Shown here: one piece after another, positions 20,005 through 31,535 of the stretch | Numbering within the stretch: the first letter of the stretch is position 1 | How the letters are laid out: each line of letters opens with the position of its first letter | NCBI GenBank assembly: GCA_963556195.1 | Contig: OY744525.1 | Coordinates: 52,859,337-52,923,336 of the forward strand | Source: Sepiola atlantica | Taxonomy: Eukaryota; Mollusca; Cephalopoda; Sepiida; Sepiolidae | Length of the DNA: 64,000 nucleotides | Reading direction: 5' to 3' | Notes under the pieces: model-generated | Told to the model about the DNA's origin: nothing | Databases searched by the model: none | Seen by the model: the letters and a program-made list of their open reading frames with translations, nothing else | Made by a program: the position numbers and the translations under genes

Positions 20005-21618
20005 TAAACCGAAATAGATTGTTTGTGATTAATTCTCAACTGTATTTCCTTTAAAATAATTTATGTCGGTAATAATAATGATTGCCAAAAAATTAAAATA
20101 CAAATTGTATATTGTTCAGATATTGAATCAGACATACACATGAGTCCCCATTATTTCCCTGGCAACACCGAGTGTGTCTGTAAATCTTAAATAAAGGAAT
20201 AAAAAAATAATATTTAGGTAAATTTCATATACGGCAAAGTTTGCAAAAATCTTTTTCTTTTGTCGAAAAAATACTTTCTGGCGATACCCAGAAGGGAGTC
20301 TGCAGCAGCCAGGATTGCGAAAACGAATACTCTTTACGCGACCCACGCCAACAGGGTCTGGTAGTAATCAAAGAACGACTGGTCGCCATCTGAATTTATA
20401 GGGTTCAACTACTCCCACCATTCTCCCACTCGTTCCCGACGATAAATGTCATTCGCTCATACTCTTTCATGTTGGACACATATGCTTCTTCTTTAGGGGC
20501 GCTGGCTTGACTCTTCCCCCCCTCCCACACACACACACACACTTTCCGACTTTGTATCACATATTGCTGAGGTGGGAAGCAATTAAATACCTAGACACAT
20601 ATCTCCCAAATGCTGAGCGCAAATCTGTAAGTACCAACATTGCATATTTTTTTTTAACACGGGACGAAAATAAAACAAACACCGGTTACGTGTGTTCGTT
20701 GTCGCTCTTCTTTTTAAAGTTGAAAGATATTTTATTGTTTTTGTTTTCTTTGTAAAATATTTTACATCAAAGTTTACATTTTTTATACAAGAAAAGTTAA
20801 TCCTTGAATATTTAGTCCTTGAAAAGAGGCAAATGGTTCATTTTATTTACTAAAGCGTTGAAAACGTCTTCGTGTTATTTTTTTCCTGCATACTTTAATT
20901 AATTCCGCATCGCAGAATATAGCCATCAGTTAATTTTGCACTAGCAATCCATTTCATGGTAGACCCACAAACACATAGTCTGGATTCTTTTATTAATTTC
21001 AATTCCTTAAGAAAAATAAATAAATTCGTATTACTTGATATGCGTTCATGCAATCCATTTTAAATCAATTTTAAATTGTGCGCTTCCTGTCTTCGCTTCC
21101 GTTTGTTCGCGCATGCGCACAGGTGGTTTCTCGGGCGGTGTATCAGGAAGCCCCTCACGTATACTCTTACCACAACCACCGGTTACGTGTGTTTATGTTT
21201 GTTTCTAAAGTTGAAAGATATTTTATTGTTTTTGTTCGTTATAAAATATTTTACATCAAAGTTTACAATTTTTATACGGATACTATTTCGAAAAGTTAAT
21301 CTTTGAATTTAGTTTGGTCCTAAAAGTCAATTTTGATTTCGATAAAACTTCAAATATTTAAGAAATATTTCCAAGAAAACTTTTCAGAACGACGCGTGTA
21401 AAAAATGGTAAGATGTTTTTTCTTTCTTTGTAATTATTTTCAATGAAGGTACAGAATAGTGAACAAACCCCCGCCCCCTCTTTCATGATAAGAATTACCT
21501 TATTTTCTGTTATTAGCGGTCAAATACCCCCCCCCCCTAAAAGACGATACTTTTGCAGTTTACTGACCGTGCTATTTTTTAGATAGGATTTTCAAGTAAA
21601 ATTCAATTTTTACGGTAT
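20005..21618. repeat. AT-rich dispersed repeat R3, copy 1
   Basis: It shares ordered blocks with 35989-36760 and 50517-51110, for example taatttatgtcggtaataat, tattgttcaggtattgaatc-like, tcaaagtttac and ttggcggtcaaat. Positions about 20484-20600 carry a variant of the 3' half of the U2-headed repeat in plus orientation (cttctttaggggcgctggct). The copies have short unrelated open frames, so no gene is called. It is interrupted at 21619 by element G; the sequence resumes at 25447. Confidence 0.7.
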
Positions 21619-22380
21619 TGTAGTGAATAGAAGAATACGAGATTCGTATACCTTTGTAAAGGTTTTATTCACAAAATAAACCCACAACAAAATAAAGTTA
21701 AAGTGACGAAGCATTTATAGTGGAAACGAAAGAAAGTGTGACGGACGAGTTCATCCAGTGGGAGGAGGGGTTAAAAATATTACACTTTCTCCATTTTTTA
21801 ATTTTTATTTTATTATTATTATATTTTTTAATTTTTTTTTTAATGTATTTTATTCTATTATATATATTTTTTTAACTAGTGCCTTATTTAGTAACGAAGT
21901 CCTTGTATTTCTCAGGAAATTTCCGTATTCTGCCAGATTTTCGCAGTGGCTCGGATGGCACTTCGCTCTTAACTGGCCCCACACAAGGGTTTTTTTCTTC
22001 TATCTGTTCAGAATATTGTGTACATTCTTTTTAACTTTCTGGCTTACTTACGGGTGGCATGCAAACATCCTCTTACGTGTTGTCTCCATTAATTGAGTTG
22101 GGAGCCAAATCTCTAACGTTGAAGGTAGTTTCGATGCCAGAAGGTAGACGTACATGGGCATAATGAGGATTGATTTTCAGTAACGTAGCAGGTGTAACCT
22201 GAGGGTCATAATTTTCCCACAGGAGAATAGAATTACCATAAGTGGATTTACAGCTGTACTTAAATAGTCTATTGTGAGAGGTCGCATTCGTAATTGTTCA
22301 GAACAATGATCGAATAGAATGTAGAGCATCAGGTAGAATATTTTCCCAACAGGATAGTCTCATTTTGCGAGAATGTAAAG

Positions 22381-24640
22381 TTAATTGTATGGCCTGCCGT
22401 TTAGTTTCGCAATTTTCCCATTGCATTCCGGGTTATATCTACTCGTTTTCGAAGTCGCAATGCCTTTCCCATGTAAGTAATTAGTAGTTTCCTTTGACAG
22501 AAAATCAGTTGCTCTATCTGTGTTAATCATATCGGGCATACCAAATATCGCAAATAGTTGATTCAGGCATTGTGTGACGGTTTTGCTTGTCATATCTTTA
22601 CATGGGTATGCAAAGGGAAAACGAGAGTATTCGTCGATTATCGTAAGTAGATATTTGTTACCATGTGTGGACGTAGGGAGTGGTCCCTTGAAATCCATTT
22701 TTAATCGCTGAAACGGTAGTATTGCTTTTATGAGAGTTACCTTGTTACCGGTAAAGAATTTTGGTTTTAAATACTGGCAAGATGAGCAAGAATTAGTTAC
22801 TCCTTTTATTTGGTCGAGTGAGAAAGGAAAAATGAAATAGTCGTGTAATGCCTGGGTGGCATAATTTACAGTGAAGGTCGCAGAGATCTTGTAAAGAATG
22901 AGTGAGTGCAGATATTCGGGAAAACGTATCAGCAACAGTATTTTCATCTTCCAGGACAGTAGACGATGCTAAACTTAAATTAGGACAGTTCAATGTGCCA
23001 ACAGCATATTTTGTCATTTTCGATTTTCTGGTATTATCAAACTTGAAGCTAATACTTTTTTTGTCTGTAATTACAGTAAAGTGCTTGCCAAGGAAAAATG
23101 TCGCCACTTTCGTAGAGCTTCGACAATAGCAGCTGCTTCTTTTTCTACTGATGATGTAGAGCTTAGTGCCCTGGAATAGAATGCAACCGGACAGTTTTTT
23201 TGATTAAGGGTAGCCACAATACAGTTGTTACTAGCATCTGTTTCTACTATATATTCTTATACCAGCATAGCATCTTTCAAGTCGTTCTTCAGCCCTATAA
23301 AAGAGTCCAATGCCGCAGAAGATAATGGGAATTCTCTATTGCGGCTTAGTACTAATATTTTCTCTGAAAAATTCTGGATAAATTTGCTGTAGTAGGAGAA
23401 CATCCCAATAATCCGTCTTTGTGATTTCAGATTTAGAGGAGGTGGCATCTCAAGTAGAGGTTTAATGCGATTGTAGTCGGGTGATATCAGTTGTTTTTGA
23501 TAGTGTACCCTGGTAAAGTTATAGTCAAGACCGAAACGATACTTTTATTTTTATTAAGTGTGATGTTGTACTGTTTAGCGACCTCATAAAATCTTGAAGA
23601 TTATAGTCATGCTCTTTTTGGTTTTTTCCACAGATAGTAACTTTATCTACATAGACAAATGTATCTAATAACCGCTCTCTGCTAACATTGCCATCAATGG
23701 TTCTTTGAAAGGCGCTTACTCCATTAGTAACACTGAATGGCAGGCGAATAAACTGATATAATTTACCATCCACCTCGAACGCTGTAATATTACGGTCATC
23801 TTTACTGATGGGGATTTGATGGTATGCTGATTTAAGATCAAGAGTAGTAAAAATATTAGGCCGGGCTATTTCCTCAACTATTTGAAATATACTTGGTATA
23901 GGATGAGTGTCTAATTCCGTAAATCTGTTGATTGTGTCGCTATAATCAATCACCATTCTTTTTTTCTGTTTTCAGTTGATGTTACTAGAACCTGCGCTCG
24001 CCAAGGTGAAATTGAGGGTTCTGTTATATTTTCCTCCAATAATTTTGCAGTCTCTATTCTTATGAATTTGCCGTCAGCAATTGTGTGGCAACGTGACTTG
24101 GTGCTGATTGGAGTTGTGTTTGTAGAGAGATGAGAAAATAATAGGGGAGGAGAAACGTTCATGGATGGAAAAAAAATTATTCCTGGTGACTGCTCTGATA
24201 ATAAGTTTGTCCTCTGTTTCATCAAATTTGAATGTTACATTCTTATATCTGCAGAGAATAACTTTCCCTATAATTAAATCAACAAATAAATTCTTAATGA
24301 CCTCCACTATTATATTACAGTGTGCCTTATTATTTAGAGAGATACTGACTTTAGTTTCTCCCACATCTTTCGCACACATATTAGGGTCAGCCAATGATAT
24401 TGTTTTTTGTTTGGAAATAATTTTAAGGTTTATTTTATTTATTTATTTTTTCAATATTGCCGTTAATAAAAGTCCACACACTACCAAAATCCACTATGGC
24501 ATTGACAGTCGATCCATTGATTTTACACTTAGTAAATGTATCCTTTTCTCTTTGTAGTCACGCAAGACTAGGGAAATTAGTGTTTTCATTTAACAATGCC
24601 GATACAGAAGATTTACAGACTTTGGCCCAGTGTCTTTTTT
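22381..24640 (-). pseudogene. Element G pro-pol pseudogene
   Basis: In minus-strand order: protease C-terminal part (VDLIIGKVIL, about 24285); linker and RT start (AKLLEENITEPS, about 24030); RT core 23525-23956 with TTLDLKSAYHQI and a catalytic box changed from x-D-D to YVDKVTI, so the second Asp is lost; a connection piece (RRIIGMFSYYSKFIQNF, about 23400); RNase H end and integrase zinc region (CKLCHPGITRLFHF, about 22850); integrase core 22381-22760 with MDFKGP and NTDRATDF, but the expected Glu near NGKIAKLNG is missing. Frames shift several times. Confidence 0.8.
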
Positions 24641-24659
24641 TCTAACACTTATTGCAGTT

Positions 24660-25429
24660 TGAGTCACGAGCCGAACAAAGGCGATGCGGAGGATGGGAAT
24701 TCCTGCAAAAAAAAAAAATTTCCTTCAGCCTCATATTTTTTTTATCGCTGCCAGACTTGTATTTTCTCCTGAAGTGATTATTGGTGCGGAAATTATACTC
24801 TCCCGGTTTTAACATGCAGAGTGTTTTTCTGCTTGTTCAAGAGATCTTGCCATCTTCTATGCATCCCGAAAAGTTAGCGAGGATTTCTCGAGAAGTCATT
24901 GTCGAACCGAGGGGGAGCAGATACCGCTAATAAAAGCCTCCCGCATATACTGGCTTTTACTTATTTCGGCACTCATCACCTGGAAATTGCATGTCTTAGC
25001 AAGGTTTTCCAACTGTAACATGAAAGAATCCACTGTTTGCGCCGGTTGTCGTTTCATGGTGATAAGTTGGTGATGGTTGTAGACTATATAAGTAGGTTTG
25101 ATTTAGGCTGCGCCCAGAGCTCTTATGGTAGATGTGTTTGTGTCACTAATTATTTCGAATATCTCTACCGATATGCTATTTATCAAAGCAAAGAAGTCGG
25201 TTTGGGTGCTTCCAGTTTCTTCAGTGCAGTTAACCGTATGTAGGTAATGTAGGTAATTTATGAATGTAAGTTTCCAATGTTTGTATTTTTTTTCCTGCAT
25301 TGAAGGCTGTAGACTTGGTGTCAAATCGTTCATAACGAAGTACTCTGTCCATTTCTTATATGAATAAAATTGTAGTATAGTGAAGAGAAGAATAAGAGAT
25401 CTGTATACCTTTGTAAAGGTTTTATTCAC
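24660..25429 (-). pseudogene. Element G gag remnant
   Basis: A 108-codon frame (25103-25429) starts inside the 5' LTR and includes YKKWTEYFVMNDL and FALINSISVEIFEII, gag-like but without a recognisable fold. Further in, 24640-24710 encodes a cysteine/histidine cluster (HPPHRLC, CNKC) as in Gypsy gag zinc knuckles. The frames are disconnected. Confidence 0.5.
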
Positions 25430-25446
25430 AAAGGAAAGCTACAACA

Positions 25447-26227
25447 GGTATCTCTTGTTTATAACATTGTTAGGTGAAAGTAAAGAATAGTTTAAAAAGT
25501 CTCTGTCTCCATATTAATAATAGGCTTCCAAATAAAACGCTATTATTTCCGCACGGTCCGTAAACTGCAGAAGTACCGAAAAGATGATAAAAAATTGTAT
25601 TTTCTAATTTAGATTATGAGATGCTGATCGTATTGGCGTTAAAATGGATTTAGTATTACTTATGAAATAGAAGAAAAACACTTTTTAAATGATTAAATTA
25701 GCCAACATACTGGCATGGATCATTATGGCCAGTAGTCGATATGAAAACGGATATGGAAAACAGGTAAACAAAAAGAAGTAAAGTTGGTACAGTTTCGGGT
25801 AAGATGACCAAAAATTTACAGGTGTTACATAAGCGTGATGTAAGCATGATATATGTACAATGAATGCTATGAAAACGAACGGAACTAGGCGAAAGAAGGT
25901 ATGCTGTTCCGAAAGTTACCGACCCCCACCCCCCCGCGACCCCCACACCCCGCAAAAGCTGTTTCTTTTTCTTTTTTTTTCATGGCAAGTTTAATTAGTT
26001 ACAATTTGACGGTAGCACAAAGTTTGTCGGATTGGAAACGTTTGCGCCACATATGTGTACTAATTTCTTGTTCCTTGTGCTGAAAAAATGAATTTGACAA
26101 AACTACTCAGGCGAAAGTTGCATTTTGTTCAACAAAGAAAAAGGCCTTCTACGGAAAGCATTAATCTGTCTACATTGCCAAAATGGCATGTGAATGCACG
26201 CGGCGCTGACTGCTTATGCAGGAAGTT
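25447..26227. other. Non-coding spacer upstream of zinc-finger gene 1
   Basis: The first about 60 bp continue R3 past element G. At 25555-25590, cacggtccgtaaactgcag is an inverted copy of the R3 word ctgcagtttacggaccgtg (36615). Positions 25600-25720 match 52910-53030 in inverted orientation. C-rich and T-rich runs lie at 25919-25980. I see no gene. Confidence 0.5.
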
Positions 26228-26585
26228 TATGTCTTGGCTGTTGTTCTCACAACGTTTGTGCAGATGAAAAATCCGACCTTTAGATGCACATTTTCAAACT
26301 CGAAAATTTTTATGTCGAACTCGGGAATGTGTGCAGTATTTTATACAAAACCCTTTAATTAATGGGGGTACTTTGCTCTCATTCTGTTAGAAGCTTTACG
26401 TAATTCGTAATTGTATTCTTAGTATCCCTTGTATTGAGGATTGAATCTCCAGAAGACTGTCACTTAGAACTGATTATAACTCAGCGCTTATGTCCATTGC
26501 GCCATGAGATCTGAAGAAGATCGAAGGTTACATCAGCCGATTGATTGTGAGAATAATATCCAAGATGAGAAACATAGTCCGAATA
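26228..26585 (-). mobile_element. tRNA-derived SINE relic between inverted arms, upstream of gene 1
   Basis: On the minus strand an A-box-like TCTCATGGCGCAATGG (26493-26508) and a weaker B-box-like GATTCAATCCTC (about 26437-26450) lie about 60 bp apart, resembling a tRNA-Arg gene. The whole is bracketed by inverted arms (tcttggctgttgttctcacaacg at 26228 and gtgagaataatatccaagatg at 26547). The same unit precedes the other two zinc-finger genes, so it was there before the gene duplicated. Confidence 0.65.
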
Positions 26586-26671
26586 ATACAAATAAAACAT
26601 ATATATGAGAAAAAGATAAAAAGTAGTGCAAATAATACAAATTATCAATCATCATCTAAAAAATCCGAAAC

Positions 26672-26673
<2 letters not shown>

Positions 26674-26748
<75 letters not shown>
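26674..26748. repeat. (AT)n(AG)n microsatellite
   Basis: About 23 AT repeats run directly into about 15 AG repeats. Similar runs follow the SINE in the other two blocks (39164-39215 and a shorter agagag run near 56370). Confidence 0.97.
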
Positions 26749-26750
<2 letters not shown>

Positions 26751-27086
26751 TGTGTAACAGACACAACACATGTATTAGAGCGATTATCAGCAATGAAATT
26801 TCACATTGTTAATAGCAAAGTTATTACTATCTATATGATTCTTCAGAATATAATACATTTTGGAATACAATGTCTATAATGAAGGTAAATAGGTAGTTAC
26901 ATGGTATTCGTATACGAATTATTGGTTTATGAGAGGAAATATTGCAATCTTAGATTTTCTGAATTTCATGTAACATTCTTTTGAATAATATGGGAAAATT
27001 GTACGCCTAATACATATGGTCACATGAGTTCATATAAGATTTAAGTTAAACAATCAAATTTATTGAAGACAAAAAAAATGAATTAT

Positions 27087-27100
27087 GATTGTTTTTTCAG
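27087..27100 (+). promoter_or_regulatory. Splice acceptor before zinc-finger gene 1 coding exon
   Basis: The pyrimidine tract and AG in gattgttttttcag are conserved at the same distance from the ATG in all three genes (39549-39563 and 56729-56743), although the surrounding sequence has diverged. It implies an upstream 5' UTR exon that I could not locate. Confidence 0.65.
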
Positions 27101-27165
27101 AGTCACTTGAAAGACGAAACCAAAAGTGCTTGCAGTTGATAAAAAAGATTTATGTTCAAATCAAA

Positions 27166-28086
27166 ATGGCTTCATTCAATTTAGATTCGGATATAATTTG
27201 CACTGAAATGGAAACTGACCAAAGTGAGATAAATACGTCACTCAACTTGTGTGAAATTTGTGGTAAAATTTTATCGACCAAACAATCCTGGCTTTTTCAT
27301 AAAAGAATGCATACTGGCGAGAAACCTTTCCATTGTGAAATTTGTGGTTTTCGTTTTGCCCGGAAAAGTGATATGCACCAACACCAAAGGACACATACAG
27401 GAGAAAAACCATTCAGCTGCCAGCTATGTAATAAACAATTCAGTGCCATTGGAACGCTAAACCGACACAAGATGACTCATGATGATATAAAGAAAACCTG
27501 TGGACTTTACAAGTGTGAAATTTGTGGTCATTCTTTTACTAGGAAAGATTCTCTTAAAATACACATGAACACACACACGGGAGTTACATTATACAAGTGT
27601 GAATATTGTGGTTATTCAACTCACAGAAAATACACTTTAAAAATACACATGAGCACACACACAGGAGTGACACCATACGAGTGTGAAATTTGTGGTTATT
27701 CAGCTCAGGCAGAATGTAGTCTCAAAATACATATGAGCACACACACAGGAGTTAAACCATACAAGTGTGATAAATGTGATAAATCTTTTGCTGTGAACAG
27801 TATGCTCAGGATTCACAGCAGGATACATGACAGTAACAATCCTTATAGGTGTAAAATCTGTGGTCACAATTTTGACCGCAACAGCCGATTAGTTAGACAT
27901 CACAGGATCCATACTGGAGAGAAGCCTTTTTGCTGTGAGATATGTGGGAAATCATTTGTACAAGCTTCTGACGTCATAGTTCATAAACGTAGCCACACAG
28001 GTGACAGACCATTTGGTTGTGAATTTTGTGGAAAATCATACGTTTCTATAAGTAAAATTAATAGACATTTAAAATGTCACATTTGA
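27166..28086 (+). CDS. Zinc-finger protein 1, ten C2H2 fingers (306 aa)
   Basis: A probable nuclear, sequence-specific DNA-binding protein; its targets and effect are unknown. A 25-residue acidic leader (MASFNLDSD, no recognisable effector domain) is followed by ten C-X2-C-X12-H-X3-H fingers with TGEKP/TGVKP-type linkers, almost filling the protein. Finger 1 has Leu and fingers 5-6 small residues where Phe is usual. The start is the ATG at 27166, with A at -3 and G at +4. The frame is open 27 codons further up in copies 1 and 2, but copy 3 has a stop and a frameshift there, so the upstream part is likely UTR. Finger 5 (CEYCGYSTHRKYTLKIH) is absent from the other two genes. An AATAAA signal lies 21 bp after the stop (28107-28112). 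Single coding exon with no breaks. Confidence 0.93.
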   Translation: MASFNLDSDIICTEMETDQSEINTSLNLCEICGKILSTKQSWLFHKRMHTGEKPFHCEICGFRFARKSDMHQHQRTHTGEKPFSCQLCNKQFSAIGTLNRHKMTHDDIKKTCGLYKCEICGHSFTRKDSLKIHMNTHTGVTLYKCEYCGYSTHRKYTLKIHMSTHTGVTPYECEICGYSAQAECSLKIHMSTHTGVKPYKCDKCDKSFAVNSMLRIHSRIHDSNNPYRCKICGHNFDRNSRLVRHHRIHTGEKPFCCEICGKSFVQASDVIVHKRSHTGDRPFGCEFCGKSYVSISKINRHLKCHI

Positions 28087-28112
28087 CATGAAGCAAATAC
28101 GTGTTTAATAAA

Positions 28113-28844
28113 CTAATGGATGAACACATTCCAAACTAATATACAAACACACACATTTATGTTTATATATGTCATCCACAAACCTTTTTGCTGTATCACA
28201 GCACTTCAGTGTGTCTAGCCAGGCAGGTACTTCAAGCTGAGATCGAAAGCTGATGGTTTTGTTATCGGCACAATCTACAATTTAATGAAATTTTAATTCT
28301 TATATGTAGCTAGAGCACTCTATTCTTTTATAAAAAGCTATGCATTATCACTTATGGCAGCTAGCAAGGTTACCAGAATGCTCAACTAATAAAAGGCAAT
28401 GTATATATATTAGCAGTACACATGAAAAAATTTAAATTGCTTAAAATATCTCAATAATGGCATATATAGAAAGAGCTTGATCTAAGAAAGAATCCCCTCT
28501 TTAAGACCATATGCATTTCGTCACATTTTTTACGCTAATTTTTCGGTAAAAGTATATATCATTGTTAAAATACAAGATTAAGCAATGAAATTTGCCATAT
28601 AAGTGCATTTTTGTACAAGGAATCAGGAAAATGCCACTGAAAATCTCCAGAAATTAATGGTTTCCAAGTAATCTGCAGTAAGTGCACATAAATATGCTGC
28701 AATACCTTAAAAATACCATGTATCCATTAAAAAAAAGAAGTTAGAGAACTCAAAGTTGAATTTTAATACATTCTATCTACAAGAAACTGAAATCTAATAC
28801 TAGGACTGTTTAAAAATGAATATATTGCAAGATTTCTTTGGTAT
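28113..28844. other. 3' flank of zinc-finger gene 1
   Basis: About 28113-28400 is shared with 57690-57960 and, interrupted by a solo LTR, with 40500-41300. The rest is AT-rich and unique within the window. No gene. Confidence 0.6.
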
Positions 28845-29840
28845 TATTGTAGATTAACACATTCTGCTAAATTGCCCCCTTGACTCCCCAAAATATAAGA
28901 TGCGTCGCCAATTTAAAAAAAATAAGATTCTACCTTTTTTTAGGCAATTACGTGTGAACAACCTTAAACACTTGGCATTTCATGGTTCATTCTAGCGTTT
29001 TCGGGCATATAACCATTTTTTTTATTGGAGATAAATCTTGTGCGTTTTTCTTGTTTTTTTTTCGTTTTTTGTCTAAAAAAATTAGACAATTATGTGTGGT
29101 TTTAAAAAGGTCGGGGGGAACTCGGACTTCGGGTTAGTGGTAGGACTAGGGGCAATTACATGTGGACACCCTGAAAACTTAGCAGAAAGAAAAGAGAAGC
29201 AATTATTTTAGAATTTAGAGTGGGGGATTAGTTTCACATGAATTTAATGTAAGTAATTCACCATTTCCGGGCCATTCTAACGTATTAAGACCGTTAATTA
29301 ATTTGTTTTTCTATGGGAGATAAATTCTGCTTTTTTTAGACGATTATGCATGGTTTTAAAGGGTTTTTCTGTAGGATGGGGGGCTTGCCACCCGGACTTA
29401 TCGTTAGTGATAAGGTTAAGGAAGGATTTTTGTTTCGGTTGGAGGTTGCCATTCGGACTTAGTATTAGGATTAAGAAAGTTTTTTTAGGGGGAGTCTTGT
29501 CACTCAGATTTAAGGTTAATGGTACGACACATTCAAGAGAAGACATGTTTAGGGGGTGGGCTTGTCACTCGAACCTAGAGGTAGAGTAATTATTTACTTT
29601 ATATCAAGTTTTCAGCTTGAAAAAATATTTTTAAATTGCATGGATCGCCGGGAAATGGTAAATCATTTTATGTTAAATTTATATGTGAAACTGATCCCTC
29701 CACTCTAAATTCTTAATTATTTTTTGTAGTCTTTTTTCTTTTTCGCCAAGACTTTTAGGGTGTTCACATGTAATCGCTTAAAAAAGTAAAATCTTTTTTT
29801 TGTAAATTGGCGACTAGAAAGTCATCATTACTAGAATTAA
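28845..29840. repeat. R4 repeat region with inverted copies, copy 1
   Basis: 28880-28990 (cgccaatttaaa ... gattctacc ... ggcaattacgtgtgaaca) is mirrored by 29750-29830. 29231-29281 is mirrored by 29640-29700 (aatggtaaatcattttat). Shared words also occur at 37080-38070 and 52130-52240. This looks like nested non-autonomous elements with long inverted ends; I could not fix exact termini. Short open frames here are not conserved. Confidence 0.5.
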
Positions 29841-30468
29841 AGTTCGAAAGTTGAGTATATTTAGATCTTCTTTAGCTGAAGATAGAAAAATTAATTTCAG
29901 TTTTGTAACATTCAGGTTAGAATGTATGGTTATTTCGATTCTATGGTGACTTTCTCTATGTAAATATAAGAATTAAACAGACTCACAGCTAATAGCTGTC
30001 ATTAATCGTGCGAAAATATAATGTTCAACCGAACTGTATATTTTATAACCAGTATTTTTGTGCAATTTTCGATTTTTAAACGATTATCGAGACTCCACGT
30101 GACTGTCTAATGTCAGGGTTTTTTTTCGTTCTAACTTAACAGAGTTTACACTAGTTTTGTTTTGAAATTAAAAAAAAAACGCTTTGAAATAAGTTAAAAC
30201 ACAAAAAAAATTATCCAGGTAGGTAGAACTTATCTTACCTTTGGTAACATTTATTTGTTGTATATTTGTTGTTTTTTTTCACCTCTTGTTTGTTTTGTTG
30301 GTTCTTGTTAAAAATGCCCAAAATTTCATAACATTGAATAAAAAATGACAGACTTTGAAACATTTCTATAAAATTTGAAAAAAAAATTTTTTCTAAAGTA
30401 ATTTCGGTAATTTGCAAATTTTTTCACCACATATATCGTTTTAATTTCAGATAAACACTTGGCACAAA

Positions 30469-30469
<1 letters not shown>
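29841..30469. other. AT-rich unannotated stretch
   Basis: I see no gene, recognised repeat or motif here apart from homopolymer runs. Confidence 0.5.

Positions 30470-30511
<42 letters not shown>
30470..30511. repeat. (AT)n microsatellite
   Basis: Uninterrupted AT dinucleotides, 28 bp upstream of the element C LTR. Confidence 0.97.
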
Positions 30512-30514
<3 letters not shown>

Positions 30515-30539
30515 ATGATAGGTAAATAAGTCAGCAAGT

Positions 30540-30770
30540 TGTAGGGAACATGAACATGAAGAGGGCTTACTTGCGAAACGTCCTCGAGTTTGCCTGTCCT
30601 GTGCGCTGCGGGTGAAAGAAAGAAATCCAACATGGCGTCCCTGAATGTTTATTACATACAGTTCACGCAAAATCTCGCAAAGTCTCATTGCACGTATGGA
30701 AATTAGGTGTGACTCGATACTATAAAAGCGGGTCTCATACCGTCTCAGAGGAACTGAATGTGTGAAGCAA
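30540..30770 (+). repeat. 5' LTR of element C (3' border approximate)
   Basis: It starts TGTAGGG. A TATA box lies in actataaaagcggg at about 30720. The 3' border is not certain because the 3' LTR is truncated before it; gag begins at 30855. Confidence 0.7.
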
Positions 30771-30854
30771 GTGCACGTAACGAACGGTGAAAGCTGCTTT
30801 GAAAGTTAACAGAGTGATTTGCGACCTTCGTTATTACTTCAAGCTATCTCGGCA

Positions 30855-31534
30855 ATGGATAAATTCGACTTGAGATTAATACCCGAGTTTGACGGCTCCC
30901 CCTCCGGACCGTCTGTAGCCGAGTGGTGGGAGAAAGCCGAGCGCGTCTGCAGACTTTGCAATATAAAGAATCCTGCACTGGTCATCCCGCTGAGGCTTAC
31001 CAAAGGAGCATATTCGGTGTATCAGCAGCTCGGAGACGAACCAGGCCTGGAGGAAATTAGGCAGGCGCTATACGCAGCCTTTGCTGTGGACCCTTTCGTC
31101 GCCTGGAGGCAGTTCACCGAACGGCGGCTTGGGCTAGATGTGACTGTGGACGTCTACCTGGCCGATTTGAGGAGGCTAGCCGCGCCGTTTGGTGGAACAA
31201 GCGAGCGAATACTGGGATGCGCTTTTCTGACTGGACTCCCAGATGGCGCCACAGACTGTAGCGAGCATCGTCCAGACTCAGTGAGATTGGACTTGACGAG
31301 TTGTTGGCCAGAGCCCGAAACATTTTGAAAGAGGACACAGAGCCGGTTTCGACAGCTGCGGAAGCGTCTTCACCACCAACAGAAGACGTGAGATGCTACA
31401 AATGTGGCGGGCCGAATCATTTTTCAAAAGACTGCCGAAGCCGAAGCGGTGCAAAGGACGCACCCGATCGAGGAACGTTAAAACGCGTGCGTTGTTACCG
31501 GTGCAACAAGCTGGGAAACGGGCAAGGGGAGTAA
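30855..31534 (+). pseudogene. Element C gag, frameshifted
   Basis: The start ATG at 30855 is followed by a capsid-like region (VAEWWEKAERVCRL, YSVYQQLGDEP, FLTGLPDGA). Homology to element B gag is visible in the same order. The frame breaks near 31255-31300, and the C-terminal part continues to a TAA at 31534. It holds one good CCHC knuckle (CYKCGGPNHFSKDC) and a truncated second one (CYRCNKLGN). Confidence 0.75.
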
Positions 31535-31535
31535 G

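Larger units (their letters stand above)
21619..25446 (-). mobile_element. Element G: Gypsy retrotransposon with about 75-bp LTRs
   Basis: Direct terminal repeats at 21619-21689 (71 bp) and 25371-25446 (76 bp) both read TGTAGT ... TATACCTTTGTAAAGG ... CAACA on the plus strand. The target duplicate GGTAT lies at 21614-21618 and 25447-25451. The uninterrupted target is visible at 36665-36720 (tttacggtatc then ttttgtttataaaattg). Coding remains are on the minus strand. LTRs this short are known from the mag group, so their length is not by itself evidence of damage. Many stops show it is dead. Confidence 0.88.

Noticed and set aside
26437..26510. Functional tRNA gene
   Set aside because: A and B boxes are present, but there are no paired acceptor or anticodon stems; better read as a SINE head. 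The same holds for 51612-51700.
27085..27165. N-terminal extension of zinc-finger protein 1
   Set aside because: Open in copies 1 and 2, but copy 3 has a stop and a 1-bp insertion there, and a conserved splice acceptor lies inside it.
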